A stretch of DNA of 44,367 nt from positions 1 through 44,367 of the forward strand of contig CAJCHZ010000107.1 of NCBI GenBank assembly GCA_903970165.1. Reading direction: 5' to 3'. A program made the position numbers and the translations under genes. Positions 34,499 through 42,962 of the stretch are shown one piece after another (position 1 is the first letter of the stretch; each line of letters opens with the position of its first letter). The notes beneath the pieces are model-generated. The model ran no database searches and had not been told where the DNA came from. It worked only from the letters and a program-made list of their open reading frames with translations. The stretch is from Betaproteobacteria bacterium (lineage in GTDB: Bacteria; Acidobacteriota; Terriglobia; Acidiferrales; UBA7541).

Positions 34499-34574
34499 AG
34501 TTCGCGCGGTTTGTGGGGTGCGGTGGGGATTGATAAGATGATGGGCGGAATTCAGACGAACGGAGGACAGTGCT

Positions 34575-35048
34575 ATGAGTATTGCGGTAGGAACAACGGC
34601 ACCGGATTTTGGTTTGATGAATCAGGACAAGAAGGAAGTGAAGCTGTCGGACTACATAGGGAAGAAGAATGTGGTGCTGGTTTTTTATCCTTTGGACTGG
34701 AGTCCGACTTGCACGAACGAGCATGCTTGTTTTGTGAATGACATGCGGTCGTTCGAAACGCTGGACGCGGAAGTGATGGGCGTCAGCGTGGACAGCGTGT
34801 GGTCGCACAAGGCGTATGCGGAGAAGATGGGGATCAAGTATTCGCTGCTGGCGGACTTTCATCCGCGAGGGGCGATGAGTGAGAAGTATGGTGTTTATTT
34901 GGCCGATAAGGGGATTACCGGGCGGTCGATCATTATCATTAATAAGGCGGGAAAAGTGGCGTGGGCCAAGGATTACGACATTCCCGTAGTGCCGGATTTG
35001 ACGGAAGTCGCAGCGGCTCTTTCACAGGTAAAGGCGGCGACAGCGTAG
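34575..35048 (+). CDS. Peroxiredoxin (AhpC/TSA, AhpE/Bcp-like)
   Basis: 157 residues. The peroxidatic Cys 46 sits in PLDWSPTCTNE, matching the P-x-x-x-(T/S)-x-x-C motif; Arg in the TGRSIII segment (about 116) completes the family site. Only one further cysteine (Cys 52) is present, so the resolving mechanism is uncertain. The enzyme reduces hydrogen peroxide or organic peroxides with a thiol donor. It is cytosolic. GGAGG lies upstream of the ATG at 34575, and a strong terminator follows, so the gene is probably monocistronic. Confidence 0.93.
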   Translation: MSIAVGTTAPDFGLMNQDKKEVKLSDYIGKKNVVLVFYPLDWSPTCTNEHACFVNDMRSFETLDAEVMGVSVDSVWSHKAYAEKMGIKYSLLADFHPRGAMSEKYGVYLADKGITGRSIIIINKAGKVAWAKDYDIPVVPDLTEVAAALSQVKAATA

Positions 35049-35073
35049 AGCGAGTTCGCTGAGAATAAAATTG

Positions 35074-35111
35074 GCGGGCCGGCCATCTATTGCCGGCCCG
35101 CTTTCATTTTT
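35074..35111 (+). terminator. Rho-independent terminator of the peroxiredoxin gene
   Basis: A perfect 10-bp stem pairs GCGGGCCGGC (35074-35083) with GCCGGCCCGC (35092-35101) around an 8-base loop, followed by TTTCATTTTT. It lies 26 bp after the stop. Flanking A-rich DNA means it could also act weakly on the other strand. Confidence 0.88.
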
Positions 35112-35135
35112 GAGATAAAAAAGAGCCCCTACATG

Positions 35136-35165
35136 CTCGTGCCTTGCCGGAGCACGGGTTTTATT
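35136..35165. terminator. Second hairpin between the convergent genes (weak)
   Basis: CTCGTGC (35136-35142) pairs with GCACGGG (35152-35158), including one wobble, with a T-rich stretch into the end of the amidohydrolase gene. On the minus strand a run of six T follows at 35117-35122. It may end transcription of the amidohydrolase gene. Confidence 0.35.
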
Positions 35166-36447
35166 TTCTCGCGAAGTCATTGCGGACTACTGCGCCGCCC
35201 TTCATTACAAATTTTACGGATTCGAGCGTGCGCACGTTTGTTAGGGGATCCCCGCTCACTCCGATAATGTCGGCGTAGTGGCCTTCTTCAATCACGCCCA
35301 CTTTGTCTGCCCAGCCCATCAGATCAGCGCCCCCGATTGTGGCGGCCTGGATGGCGTCGATAGGTTTCATGCCCCATTCGACCATTTTGGCGAATTGTTT
35401 GGCGTTCTCGCCGTGAGGGTAGACGCCCGCATCCGTAGCGAAGGCCATTTTTGTGCCCGCTTCAAAAGCTCGCCGGAAATTTTCTCGCTGCAGGCGGCCG
35501 ATTTTCTTTTCCTTTTCGATGGACTCCGCGAGCATGCCCACTTTCGCACCTTCTTGCAGGATGAAATCGTCGTTGTAAATATCAAAATCCAGATACGTGC
35601 CGTGCTGCTTCGCGAGGGCGATGCCTTCATCGTCAATCAGGCTGCTGTGCTCGATGGAATCGATGCCTGCGCGGATAGAGTCCTTGATGGATTGCGTGCC
35701 GTGCGCGTGCGCCGCGACTTTGCGGCCTAGCTTGTGAGCTTCTTCGGCGATGGCTTGCAGCTCTTCGAAGGTGTATTGCGGCGCGCCGGGTTGGTCACCT
35801 TTGCTCAGGACACCGCCTGAAGCACAAACCTTGATGAGATCGGCGCCGTACTTGATGACCTCGCGTACCTTGGTGCGCGCAGCCCAAGGTCCGTCGGCGA
35901 CGCCCTGGTCCCTGAAGTGAAATTCGTACGGCAGGAGGTTGTTGTCGCAATGGCCGCCGGTGATGCCGAGGAGCGGACCGGAGACTTGCATGCGCGGGCC
36001 TTCGATTTCGCCCGCGTTGATGCCGTCGCGGACGGCTACGTCAGTGAAGCTGCTTGCGCCGACGTTACGAATGGTGGTGAAGCCGGCATGAAGCGTGATG
36101 CGGGCGTTCTTCACGCCAGTGACCGCTTCGCGTGGTGCGGAAATGCCCAGGCCTTCGTAACCGCTGGCGGCGGGGTCCGCGGTGATGTGCGTGTGAACGT
36201 CAATCAGCCCCGGAAGGCAAGTCGCCGACGAGAGATCGAGCGGAGTGACGCCAGCCGGTAACTTGGCGGAAGCGGCTGGACCGACGGAGGTGATTCCGCC
36301 GTTGTCATCGAAAACGACAACTTGGTCGGAAAGGAAGTGGCCTGCGCGGACATCGAGAAGTTTGCCGCAGCGGACTGCGCCAGGGGCGGCGTGGGCGAAA
36401 GATACAAATAAAAAGCATGCAGCGAGTGAAAGCAGAAACTTGCGCAT
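35161..36447 (-). CDS. Secreted amidohydrolase (Xaa-Pro dipeptidase/imidazolonepropionase-like)
   Basis: 428 residues with a signal peptide (MRKFLLSLAACFLFVSFAHA). The binuclear metal site of the amidohydrolase superfamily is complete: His 85/His 87 (DVHTH), Lys 206 (LIKVCASGG, the likely carbamylated lysine), His 247/249 (AHAHG), His 267 (IEHSS) and Asp 339 (ATDAGVYPHG). This arrangement matches secreted metal-dependent carboxypeptidase/prolidase-like members, which cleave dipeptides or acyl-amino acids. The substrate is not fixed. The gene is convergent with the peroxiredoxin gene. Confidence 0.92.
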   Translation of the reverse strand: MRKFLLSLAACFLFVSFAHAAPGAVRCGKLLDVRAGHFLSDQVVVFDDNGGITSVGPAASAKLPAGVTPLDLSSATCLPGLIDVHTHITADPAASGYEGLGISAPREAVTGVKNARITLHAGFTTIRNVGASSFTDVAVRDGINAGEIEGPRMQVSGPLLGITGGHCDNNLLPYEFHFRDQGVADGPWAARTKVREVIKYGADLIKVCASGGVLSKGDQPGAPQYTFEELQAIAEEAHKLGRKVAAHAHGTQSIKDSIRAGIDSIEHSSLIDDEGIALAKQHGTYLDFDIYNDDFILQEGAKVGMLAESIEKEKKIGRLQRENFRRAFEAGTKMAFATDAGVYPHGENAKQFAKMVEWGMKPIDAIQAATIGGADLMGWADKVGVIEEGHYADIIGVSGDPLTNVRTLESVKFVMKGGAVVRNDFARK

Positions 36448-36515
36448 AAGTTCTCCAGGAAGGATGAGTTCGGATTACGAGGATATATCGAGCGGCGAGT
36501 TTTTGGAAATGTGCG

Positions 36516-36980
36516 TTACGGCTTGCCTGATGTTGGAGCTGCGAGCGAGCGTACAAATAGAACAAGCTGCCAACGCTGCTCCTCGGTTAGCTTTCTTTTG
36601 AACGCGGGCATCGGTTTTCTGCCCTGGCTGATCTGGTAGAAAATTTCTCCGTCCGTCACGTTGCTGGCGTGGCGCGCGTCGGTGAGGTTCGTGGGCGAGG
36701 GGTAATACGAGGCGGCGTCTGGTCCGTCGCCTTTTCCGGATTCGCCGTGGCAGTTAGCGCATTTATCGTTATAAATGGCGCGGGCGGCGGCCAGAACCTG
36801 CGAAGACGATGGGATCGGATTTTTCAGCTGCTTCGCCTCTTCGGGGACTTTCCACGGGCGGTTTTCATAGTAAGCGAAAACGGCGGCGATGCAGACCGCG
36901 GCCAGGACGATTCCGAGAAGTAGCTTGCGCAATAGGAGAGACTTGCTCGATGTCGCAGGCATTGATTTCGATTTTCGCAT
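36516..36980 (-). CDS. Membrane-anchored cytochrome c
   Basis: 154 residues. An N-terminal membrane anchor (about 19-37) is followed by one haem c site CANCH (74-78) and the axial Met in RKPMPAF (about 124). Motifs GKGDGP and SPTNLTD are typical of class I cytochromes of the CccA/CoxB-tail type. It shares its whole plan with the cytochrome at 8672-9280. Alternative start at ATG 36962. No oxidase is adjacent, so it is a periplasmic electron carrier of unknown partner. Confidence 0.88.
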   Translation of the reverse strand: MRKSKSMPATSSKSLLLRKLLLGIVLAAVCIAAVFAYYENRPWKVPEEAKQLKNPIPSSSQVLAAARAIYNDKCANCHGESGKGDGPDAASYYPSPTNLTDARHASNVTDGEIFYQISQGRKPMPAFKRKLTEEQRWQLVLFVRSLAAPTSGKP

Positions 36981-37014
36981 GGCGCGTGGCGGAGAGAAGA
37001 AGGAAAAGAACAGG

Positions 37015-37062
37015 ATTTACACAGAGGATACGGAGTGCGCAGCGAGCACAGAGAAGAGAAAA
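37015..37062 (+). repeat. Dispersed CACAGAG/CGCAGAG repeat, copy 4
   Basis: TTTACACAGAGGATACGGAG then TGCGCAGCGAGCACAGAGAA GAG followed by AAAATG. It aligns with copy 1 over almost 50 bases, including the shared end CAGAGAAGAGAAAA. It lies between the mntH stop and the cytochrome c start. Confidence 0.65.
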
Positions 37063-37075
37063 TGCGCCGCGCGCC

Positions 37076-38458
37076 TTACTGGCCGCGATAGATGAGCCAG
37101 AGAAGCTCGGCGTTGAAGAAGAGGATGGCCGCGGCAACAATCCACGCAACCGCGATGGTGAGGCGCGAGTTGGTGAATTCGCCCATTTTATTTCGGTCGC
37201 TGGTGAACTGAACCAGCGGAATTACCGCGAACGGCAACTGAAAGCTGAGCACCACCTGGCTGAGAATCAGCAGGGATGTGACTTTGTTTTCTCCGGCAAA
37301 GCCAATAACGATGACCGCGGGCAAGATGGCGATCGAGCGGGTAATCAGGCGGCGCAGCCAGGGTTTGAGCCGAATCTGGAGAAAGCCCTCCATCACGATT
37401 TGACCGGCGAGCGTTCCGGTGAGCGTGGAATTCTGCCCCGAAGCGAGCAGTGCGCACGCGAAGAGCGTGCTCGCGAAGCTTACTCCCAGCACTGGGCTGA
37501 GCAGTTTGTAGGCGTCGGCAATTTCGGCGACATTCTGCAGCCCGCGCGTGTGAAACGCAGCGGCGCCGAGAACGAGTATGGCCGCGTTGATGAAAAGCGC
37601 GAACCCCAGAGCCAGCGTGGAATCCAAAATAGCAAAGCGAATTGCTTCCCGGCGGTCGCGCAGGTTCGCTCCGAAAGCGCGCGTCTGCACGATGCTTGAG
37701 TGCAGATAGAGATTGTGCGGCATCACGGTGGCACCAAGAATGCCGATGGCGATGTACAGCATCTCGCGATTGCGAAGAATCTCCGCGCGCGGGATGAGGC
37801 CAACGACAGCTTCGCGCCAGATCGGTTGGGCGAAAAAGATCTCGTACGCGAAACATCCCGCGATGGTGGCGATGAGCGTGACGACGAAAGCTTCAATGAT
37901 GCGGAAGCCGCGGCCCTGAAGAGCCAGCACGATCAATACGTCGAGGCCGGTGATAATCACTCCGGCGAGAAGCGGCAGCCCAAATAGCAGCTTCAGCGCG
38001 ACTGCCGAACCGAGTACTTCCGCCAGGTCGCAGGCCGCAATGGCGATTTCGCAGACGATCCAGAGAACAATGGAAGTCCGGCGCGAATAATGCTCGCGGC
38101 AGGCCTGCGCCAGATCGCGGCCGGAAGCGATACCGAGTTTGGCGGAAAGCGCCTGAAGGAACATCGCCATCAGGTTGCTGATTAGAATCACGCTGAGCAG
38201 CGTGTACCCGAATTTCGAGCCGCCGCCGATGTCCGTGGCCCAATTGCCCGGATCCATGTAGCCAACGGCGACCAGATAGCCGGGACCGGCAAATGCAAAC
38301 ATTTTACGCAGCCAGGAGGCGGTGTTTGAGATGGGAACAGTGCGGTGAGCCTCGGGGAGAGAGGGCAGGCCGGCAGAACGAGCCGTTGTAGGGCCGGGGA
38401 CGGATGCGGGGCCCGCGGCGACTTCAGGTTCGAGCTGGGGTGGAATCCTTGGCGACAT
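37076..38458 (-). CDS. mntH: Nramp-family metal (Mn2+/Fe2+) transporter
   Basis: 460 residues from ATG 38458; the frame extends to a TTG at 38488. About eleven transmembrane helices follow a proline-rich 50-residue N-terminal extension. The metal-site motifs of Nramp proteins are present: DPGNW (about 69-73) in TM1 and VMPHNLYLHS in TM6, where Met and neighbouring residues select transition metals. It imports Mn2+ and similar ions with protons. The upstream DNA shows TTGACA and an inverted repeat (see 38494), so metal-responsive control is likely. Confidence 0.94.
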   Translation of the reverse strand: MSPRIPPQLEPEVAAGPASVPGPTTARSAGLPSLPEAHRTVPISNTASWLRKMFAFAGPGYLVAVGYMDPGNWATDIGGGSKFGYTLLSVILISNLMAMFLQALSAKLGIASGRDLAQACREHYSRRTSIVLWIVCEIAIAACDLAEVLGSAVALKLLFGLPLLAGVIITGLDVLIVLALQGRGFRIIEAFVVTLIATIAGCFAYEIFFAQPIWREAVVGLIPRAEILRNREMLYIAIGILGATVMPHNLYLHSSIVQTRAFGANLRDRREAIRFAILDSTLALGFALFINAAILVLGAAAFHTRGLQNVAEIADAYKLLSPVLGVSFASTLFACALLASGQNSTLTGTLAGQIVMEGFLQIRLKPWLRRLITRSIAILPAVIVIGFAGENKVTSLLILSQVVLSFQLPFAVIPLVQFTSDRNKMGEFTNSRLTIAVAWIVAAAILFFNAELLWLIYRGQ

Positions 38459-38493
38459 GATTCGTTTGATGAATACTGTGTAATCCAATTTTT

Positions 38494-38509
38494 GTTAACT
38501 ACGGTAAAC
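38494..38509 (-). promoter_or_regulatory. Candidate operator upstream of mntH
   Basis: GTTAAC TACG GTAAAC is an imperfect inverted repeat (5 of 6 arm positions match), placed about 10-25 bp downstream of the -10 and so near the transcription start. A Mn-responsive MntR/DtxR or Fur-type repressor would be the expected ligand; the protein itself is not in the window. Confidence 0.4.
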
Positions 38510-38518
38510 CTATCCGAT

Positions 38519-38547
38519 AAACTAGACTTAATATCCGCGCTTGTCAA
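38519..38547 (-). promoter_or_regulatory. Candidate sigma70 promoter of mntH
   Basis: On the minus strand a perfect -35 TTGACA (38547-38542) is followed after 17 bp by TAGTTT (38524-38519), a moderate -10 match. It is 61 bp from the ATG. Confidence 0.55.
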
Positions 38548-38704
38548 CAGGAATGACGCGGCTCGGTTCCAGATTGGGCCGGTCGGAACGAGGAACCGGC
38601 GTTCAGCCACAAGCAGAAGGCGAAAGGCTGTGATACCTTCGAGCAGGCGAATTTCAGCGACATTACTTTATGAAGTTTTGGCGAGTTTTTATGGGGAGAC
38701 ACAG

Positions 38705-39016
38705 ATGGAAGAGCAGCGGCCAGTGCCGGGACAAGTGCAGATTAAAGCAGACGAGAAAGAGTTGCAGGGGCAGTACAGCAATCTGGTAATGCTGCACCAC
38801 AACCTGGAAGAGTTCACGTTCAATTTCATTTACATTTTTCCGAACGGAACGCAGGGCAAGCTGCTGGCGAGCATGATCGCCAGCCCGGGGCACGCCAAGC
38901 GCATCTGGCGCGCTCTGGGTGAGAACATTTCGCGTTACGAGGCGCAGTTCGGGCCGATCAAGGAAGCACCAGAAGGCGGCATACCACCCACGCCCAATGT
39001 GGGTTTTGTGCAGTAG
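38705..39016 (+). CDS. DUF3467 family protein
   Basis: 103 residues from ATG 38705; GGGGAG (38693-38698) lies six bases upstream, so earlier in-frame codons are rejected. The sequence YSNLVMLHHNLEEFTFNFIY followed by SMIASPGHAKRIWRALGENI matches the DUF3467 family, a small soluble alpha/beta domain of unknown function. It is transcribed away from mntH. It ends 83 bp before the convergent CadC-like gene. Confidence 0.82.
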   Translation: MEEQRPVPGQVQIKADEKELQGQYSNLVMLHHNLEEFTFNFIYIFPNGTQGKLLASMIASPGHAKRIWRALGENISRYEAQFGPIKEAPEGGIPPTPNVGFVQ

Positions 39017-39099
39017 AACCGAGCAGGCCCAGCGCGGACCAAATCGAGCTTCAAAGTTCAGACAATTCCATCATTGGCGGGGACGCCAGAAAAACGGGG

Positions 39100-41445
39100 C
39101 TATTGCCCTTTCCTTGCTGCCGAAACGGCGCCAGATGAGATTTTGTTGAGTTTCTCGTATTCCACTTTGGCTTGACGAAGTATCGGGATACTTGGGTCTG
39201 CATCCTTCCAAGTGGCGAAGAAATCGTCGTAGGCCTCGCGGCTTTTCTCGCGGTCGCCTTGTTTCGCGTAGGCCTGCGCCAGGCCAAGTTGCGAAAGCGG
39301 CTCAAACGGTTCCCAGTCCGGCCAACCCGGGTTGTCAATGACGGTCTGGAAGTCGGCGATAGCCTTGGCCTGATCTCCCGCGGCCATATAAGCGCGAGCG
39401 CGATTGTAGAAGACCACGACATTCGGAAACTGAGTGACGGGCGAGAGTAAGTCCACTGCGGCCCTAAGATTTCCCCGCGTTCGCTGGATGGTGGAGTGAG
39501 TGATGGGAAGGAGGACCTTCTGCTGGAAAGTGTCCTCGGGGAAGAGCTCATTCAGTTTCGCGGCAAGTGCTTCTGCCCGGGATGTGTCCGCGGCCTGCCC
39601 GAGAGCGTGCGCGCACTTAAAAAGTCCGAGAGCGCCATTATTCCCGGCTTCGTCGGCCTGGGCGCACAGTTTGCGGGCTAAGTCATAGTTCCCAAGGTAG
39701 GTCTCCGCGTCGGCATGGTAGGCGAGTTCCGTGGCAACGTTTTCCATTTGGTTGGCCTTCCTCTGCCGACTAACCAGAGCGTCGCTGAGGGAACGAAGTG
39801 TCGCGACATCGCCGCGAAGGAATGCCAGGTGCATTTGGAGATGGACCCAGGGCGAATCCTCGCCGGAAGTTTGATGAGCGAGCTGCTGCATTGTCGCGCC
39901 GTCCTTTTCGAAAAAGGCGATGCGGTAACGCAACGTGATTTGAAATGGTGTGAGCGATCCGCCGCGGCGCCATTGGTCAAGCATTCCCTTGGCATCGTCA
40001 AAGCGACCTAAGATCATGAGCGCTTGGCTGGCGTTGGAATTGTACTGAGCAGAAGGAACAGGAGAATGATCGATAGCCCACTGGAACTCGTGCAGTGCGT
40101 CTTGCGTTTTGCCCATGATGGCGTAGTTGACGCCCAGGAGATTGGCGGCATCCACGCTGCGCGGGTAGATTTGGCGGTACAAAAGGACGACAGTGGCTGC
40201 TTTTTCGAGATTGCCGGTGATGCCCGAATAGTAGAGCACAGTAGTTTGAAAATTCTCCTCCTGGGTAAGGCGGCGATCCTTGAGCTCGAAGGCTCGCGCG
40301 AAGCTGGCCCGCGCCTCCTGGCCTTGGCCTATGCTGTGTTGCGCTCTGCCGAGCTGGCCGTAGGCGGAGCAAAACTGGGGGTCGAGTTCGACAGCTCTTT
40401 CGAAAAACGGTATGGCTTCCCGGCGCTTTCCGGAGCGGTAGAGGGTAAGCCCGGAGCTGTAGGCTTGCAAAGCATCGAGCGAACTAGTGGTGGCAAGGTC
40501 GAGGGGCGCGTCAAATTTTTGGAGAGAGCTTAGACCCTCGCCAAGCCGTCTCCGCAACTGGGAGCCTGCTTTACCCAGCGCAGCGACCACTTGATCCTTG
40601 TTGTTTGCCTCGGCTTGCTGCCGCGCAATAACTCTTTGGCTGTGCGCATCAATCGCATCCAGGGTGATGACATAAGCGCTGCCGATCGCGGCAATTTCCG
40701 GAACGACCAGGGCCTTCAGCCCACGGCGTTTGCAGATTTCGACGCCCAGATCTTGAGTCACGCGCTCGTCGGGATTGCGGCGCATCATCCGCATGGTAGA
40801 GGCGACGTCGGCTTCTGAAAGAAGGCTGAGGAACGGGGATTCGGTAAGTTTGACTTCGAGAGGTTTATCGAGGGAGTTGTCAAAGATCGGATCGCCAGTC
40901 TTGTTGACAAAACTCGCCAGGAGAATGACATCCGTCCCGGTCAGCACAGGTCGTGCGAAGAAGACGCGCCACGTCACAAGGGCAGCAATGATGAGGAAGG
41001 CTGCGACGCCCGCGAAAAGCAGAAAGCGGCGCTTGTTCCAAACTTTAGGCGCCGGTCCCATGGGGAGAACTGGCGCGAGATGCTTTTCGACGGCGGTCAA
41101 TGGCAGGGGGCCATTTTCGACCCGGGCGATGAAGCGGTAGCCGCGGCGTGGCAACGTCTCGATGTAGCGGGGTTCCTCGGCTGAATCGCTCAGCGCGTCG
41201 CGCAGCTTCTTGATGGCGCTGTTCAGACCGGTATCGAAGTCAACAAAGGTATCCGAAGGCCAGAGTCTCTGGTGGAGTTCCTCGCGCGTAACCACGTCGC
41301 CCGGATGCTCAAGTAAGACAGCTAGCACCTGGAAGGGTTGGTCCTGAAGCTTCAGACGGATGCCGTGCTTGTACACTTCGCCCGCTCGCAAGTCCACTTC
41401 AAAGGCGCCGAAGCGCGGCCTGCGGGTGCGGGCAGTTGATTCCAT
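39100..41445 (-). CDS. CadC-like winged-helix transmembrane protein with TPRs
   Basis: 781 residues in three parts. Residues 8-107 are an OmpR/PhoB-type winged helix (RFGAFEVDLRAGEVYKHGIR then QPFQVLAVLLEHPGDVVTRE ... RGYRFIARV). A single membrane helix lies at about 140-165 (FLLFAGVAAFLIIAALVTW). The rest is periplasmic: a FlgO-like segment near residues 170-300, then TPR repeats to the C-terminus (AIPFFERAVELDPQF, YAIMGKTQDALHEFQWAI and others). This is the ToxR/CadC architecture, common in Acidobacteriota. DNA binding and signal are untested. Confidence 0.9.
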   Translation of the reverse strand: MESTARTRRPRFGAFEVDLRAGEVYKHGIRLKLQDQPFQVLAVLLEHPGDVVTREELHQRLWPSDTFVDFDTGLNSAIKKLRDALSDSAEEPRYIETLPRRGYRFIARVENGPLPLTAVEKHLAPVLPMGPAPKVWNKRRFLLFAGVAAFLIIAALVTWRVFFARPVLTGTDVILLASFVNKTGDPIFDNSLDKPLEVKLTESPFLSLLSEADVASTMRMMRRNPDERVTQDLGVEICKRRGLKALVVPEIAAIGSAYVITLDAIDAHSQRVIARQQAEANNKDQVVAALGKAGSQLRRRLGEGLSSLQKFDAPLDLATTSSLDALQAYSSGLTLYRSGKRREAIPFFERAVELDPQFCSAYGQLGRAQHSIGQGQEARASFARAFELKDRRLTQEENFQTTVLYYSGITGNLEKAATVVLLYRQIYPRSVDAANLLGVNYAIMGKTQDALHEFQWAIDHSPVPSAQYNSNASQALMILGRFDDAKGMLDQWRRGGSLTPFQITLRYRIAFFEKDGATMQQLAHQTSGEDSPWVHLQMHLAFLRGDVATLRSLSDALVSRQRKANQMENVATELAYHADAETYLGNYDLARKLCAQADEAGNNGALGLFKCAHALGQAADTSRAEALAAKLNELFPEDTFQQKVLLPITHSTIQRTRGNLRAAVDLLSPVTQFPNVVVFYNRARAYMAAGDQAKAIADFQTVIDNPGWPDWEPFEPLSQLGLAQAYAKQGDREKSREAYDDFFATWKDADPSIPILRQAKVEYEKLNKISSGAVSAARKGQ

Positions 41446-41527
41446 AACAGAGGTTCCAAGCTTCCCGGCAGTCTATCACCAAAAGTTTTAGGTCGAACGA
41501 ATATGTGCCGGGATTCTCTGCAATCCC

Positions 41528-41543
41528 TCTGAATTCAAAGGGC
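41528..41543. repeat. Target-site duplication, left copy
   Basis: TCTGAATTCAAAGGGC, identical to 42808-42823. The next base (T) is also shared, so the duplication is 16 or 17 bp. Confidence 0.85.
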
Positions 41544-42807
41544 TGTTGTAGCAACATGAATTTGTCACCCTAACAGCAACATAAAAATGTCACCCTCCTG
41601 GCAAGGAGGAGTGTTGCAGGCGGGTATCGCCGTAGTAGAGCGAGACGCGGCCATCGAGAGCTTGGTAGATCTGCACTTTGGCACCGGCGAAGCTGAAGCG
41701 GCGGGCCTGCTGGGGGATTTGGAAGCGCGCGCCTTCCCACTGCACGACGTTGTCGTTGCTGACGATGCGCTCATGCACCAAACAGCAGATGCGGTCGAGG
41801 CGGTGAGGGGCGGAACGCCAGGCAGTTTCCATTTCGCGGGGCTTACGGGCGAAACGGTGGTTGTAGTCAGCGATGAACTAGCGCAGCACGGCGTTGGCGG
41901 AGTCGATGTCGGCCGCCTGGGCCAGGCGCAGTTCGCTGCACAAGCGATCCTGCAGCACACCCCAAAGGCGCTCGACACGGCCTTTGGCTTGGGGGCTGTT
42001 GGCGGCGATGAAGGTGACACCGAGCTGTTCCAGAGCGCGACCGAACTGGGTGGGCTGGCGTTTACCAGCGAGTTGTTCTTCGACGGTCCAGAAGTCGTCG
42101 TTGCGGACAAAGATGCCGCTATGATCGCCGTAGAAAGCCAGCGGCACACCGAAACGACGGAGCAGCTGGCGGAGCAAGCAGAGATAGCCGAAAGTGGTTT
42201 CTGCGGGGAAGAACTGGGCGGCCAGGATTTTGCCGGTGGCGTCGTCTTGCATGCCCAGAGCGGTGAGCCGCAGGCCGCGGCCTTCCAGCCAGTCGTGGGG
42301 GCTGCCGTCGAGTTGCACCAGTTCGCCGAGGCGAGCGGAACGCACGCGGCGCTGGCGATGAGCCGGAGCACGGCGTTTGCGCGGGAGCCCAGACCGTTCT
42401 GGCGCAGCAGGCGGCGCAGCGTTTCGCGACTGAGGGAGAAGCCCTCGCGCTCGACCAACTTCTCGCAGAGATGGTGGTCGTTGAAGCCAGCGTAAGTGCT
42501 GCGGGCGAGTTGCACGATCTTGGTGCGCACGGCGTCGGGCAGCTGGCGGTGGCTGGGCCGGCCGCGGTTGGCGTGTGCCAGAGCCGCCTCCCCGTCTTCG
42601 CGCATCCGTTTCTTCAAGCGTTTAATCTGGCGCACGCTCAGACAGAGGAGTTCGGCGGCTCTGGCACACGCCATGTCTCCCTTGATGCATGCGCTGATGA
42701 CGGTCACTTTCTGCAGTTCCTTCTAACTCAACGTGTATGTCTCCTGTCTCATAGGGCGACATTTTCACGTTGCCGTTAAGGGGTGACAAAATTATGGAGC
42801 TAAGACA
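41544..42807 (-). mobile_element. IS1202/ISNCY-like insertion sequence (decayed)
   Basis: A 1264-bp element bounded by imperfect inverted repeats. Read inward, the left end gives TGTTGTAGCAACATGAATTT and the right end TGTCTTAGCTCCATAATTTT; both continue TGTCACCC...GGCAAC/AGCAAC...AAAATGTC. The 16-17 bp direct repeat at both flanks is a target duplication. Long duplications of this size fit the IS1202-type group (ISNCY). It carries one broken transposase gene on the minus strand and separates the CadC-like gene from the two secreted-protein genes. Confidence 0.82.
41590..42731 (-). pseudogene. Broken IS1202/ISNCY-type DDE transposase
   Basis: N-terminal HTH (ACARAAELLCLSVRQIKRLK) and the integrase core LGELVQLDGSPHDWLEGRG ... 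FYGDHSGIF ... NSPQAKGRVERLWGVLQDRL identify a DDE transposase of about 380 residues. Three lesions break it: TAG at the third codon (42725-42723), a one-base loss in a C run (42383-42385) that shifts the frame, and TAG at 41880-41878 before FIADYNHRFARKP. Both TAGs fit CAG-to-TAG changes. The C-terminus continues in frame to 41590. A long plus-strand frame (41587-42495) is antisense shadow. Confidence 0.85.
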
Positions 42808-42823
42808 TCTGAATTCAAAGGGC
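42808..42823. repeat. Target-site duplication, right copy
   Basis: TCTGAATTCAAAGGGC, identical to 41528-41543. It joins directly to TACACCATCAGAACC on the right, restoring the pre-insertion sequence. Confidence 0.85.
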
Positions 42824-42870
42824 TACACCATCAGAACCAAAACATATACAGACCATTCGCAAGCCATTGC

Positions 42871-42916
42871 GCCTCAAACCACTTCGCAGCAGTGTCTGCG
42901 AGTTCGGGCAAGTCCG
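42871..42916 (+). repeat. 46-bp leader repeat, copy A
   Basis: Begins GCCTCAAACCACTTCGCAGC and ends GGGCAAGTCCG. It matches copy B (43603-43648) at 42 of 46 positions. CGCAG and CTGCG inside it can form a small stem. It lies 47 bp upstream of the gene at 42963. Confidence 0.7.
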
Positions 42917-42962
42917 CGATCGAAGAAATAGCCGAGGAGCCGGTTTCAAACTAGGAGATCTT

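Noticed and set aside
42383..42385. Programmed ribosomal frameshifting in the IS transposase
   Set aside because: Two in-frame TAG codons elsewhere in the gene, and no slippery A-rich heptamer, favour simple decay.
41587..42495. 302-residue plus-strand frame in the insertion sequence
   Set aside because: Antisense to the transposase, which shows real HTH and DDE-domain motifs on the minus strand.
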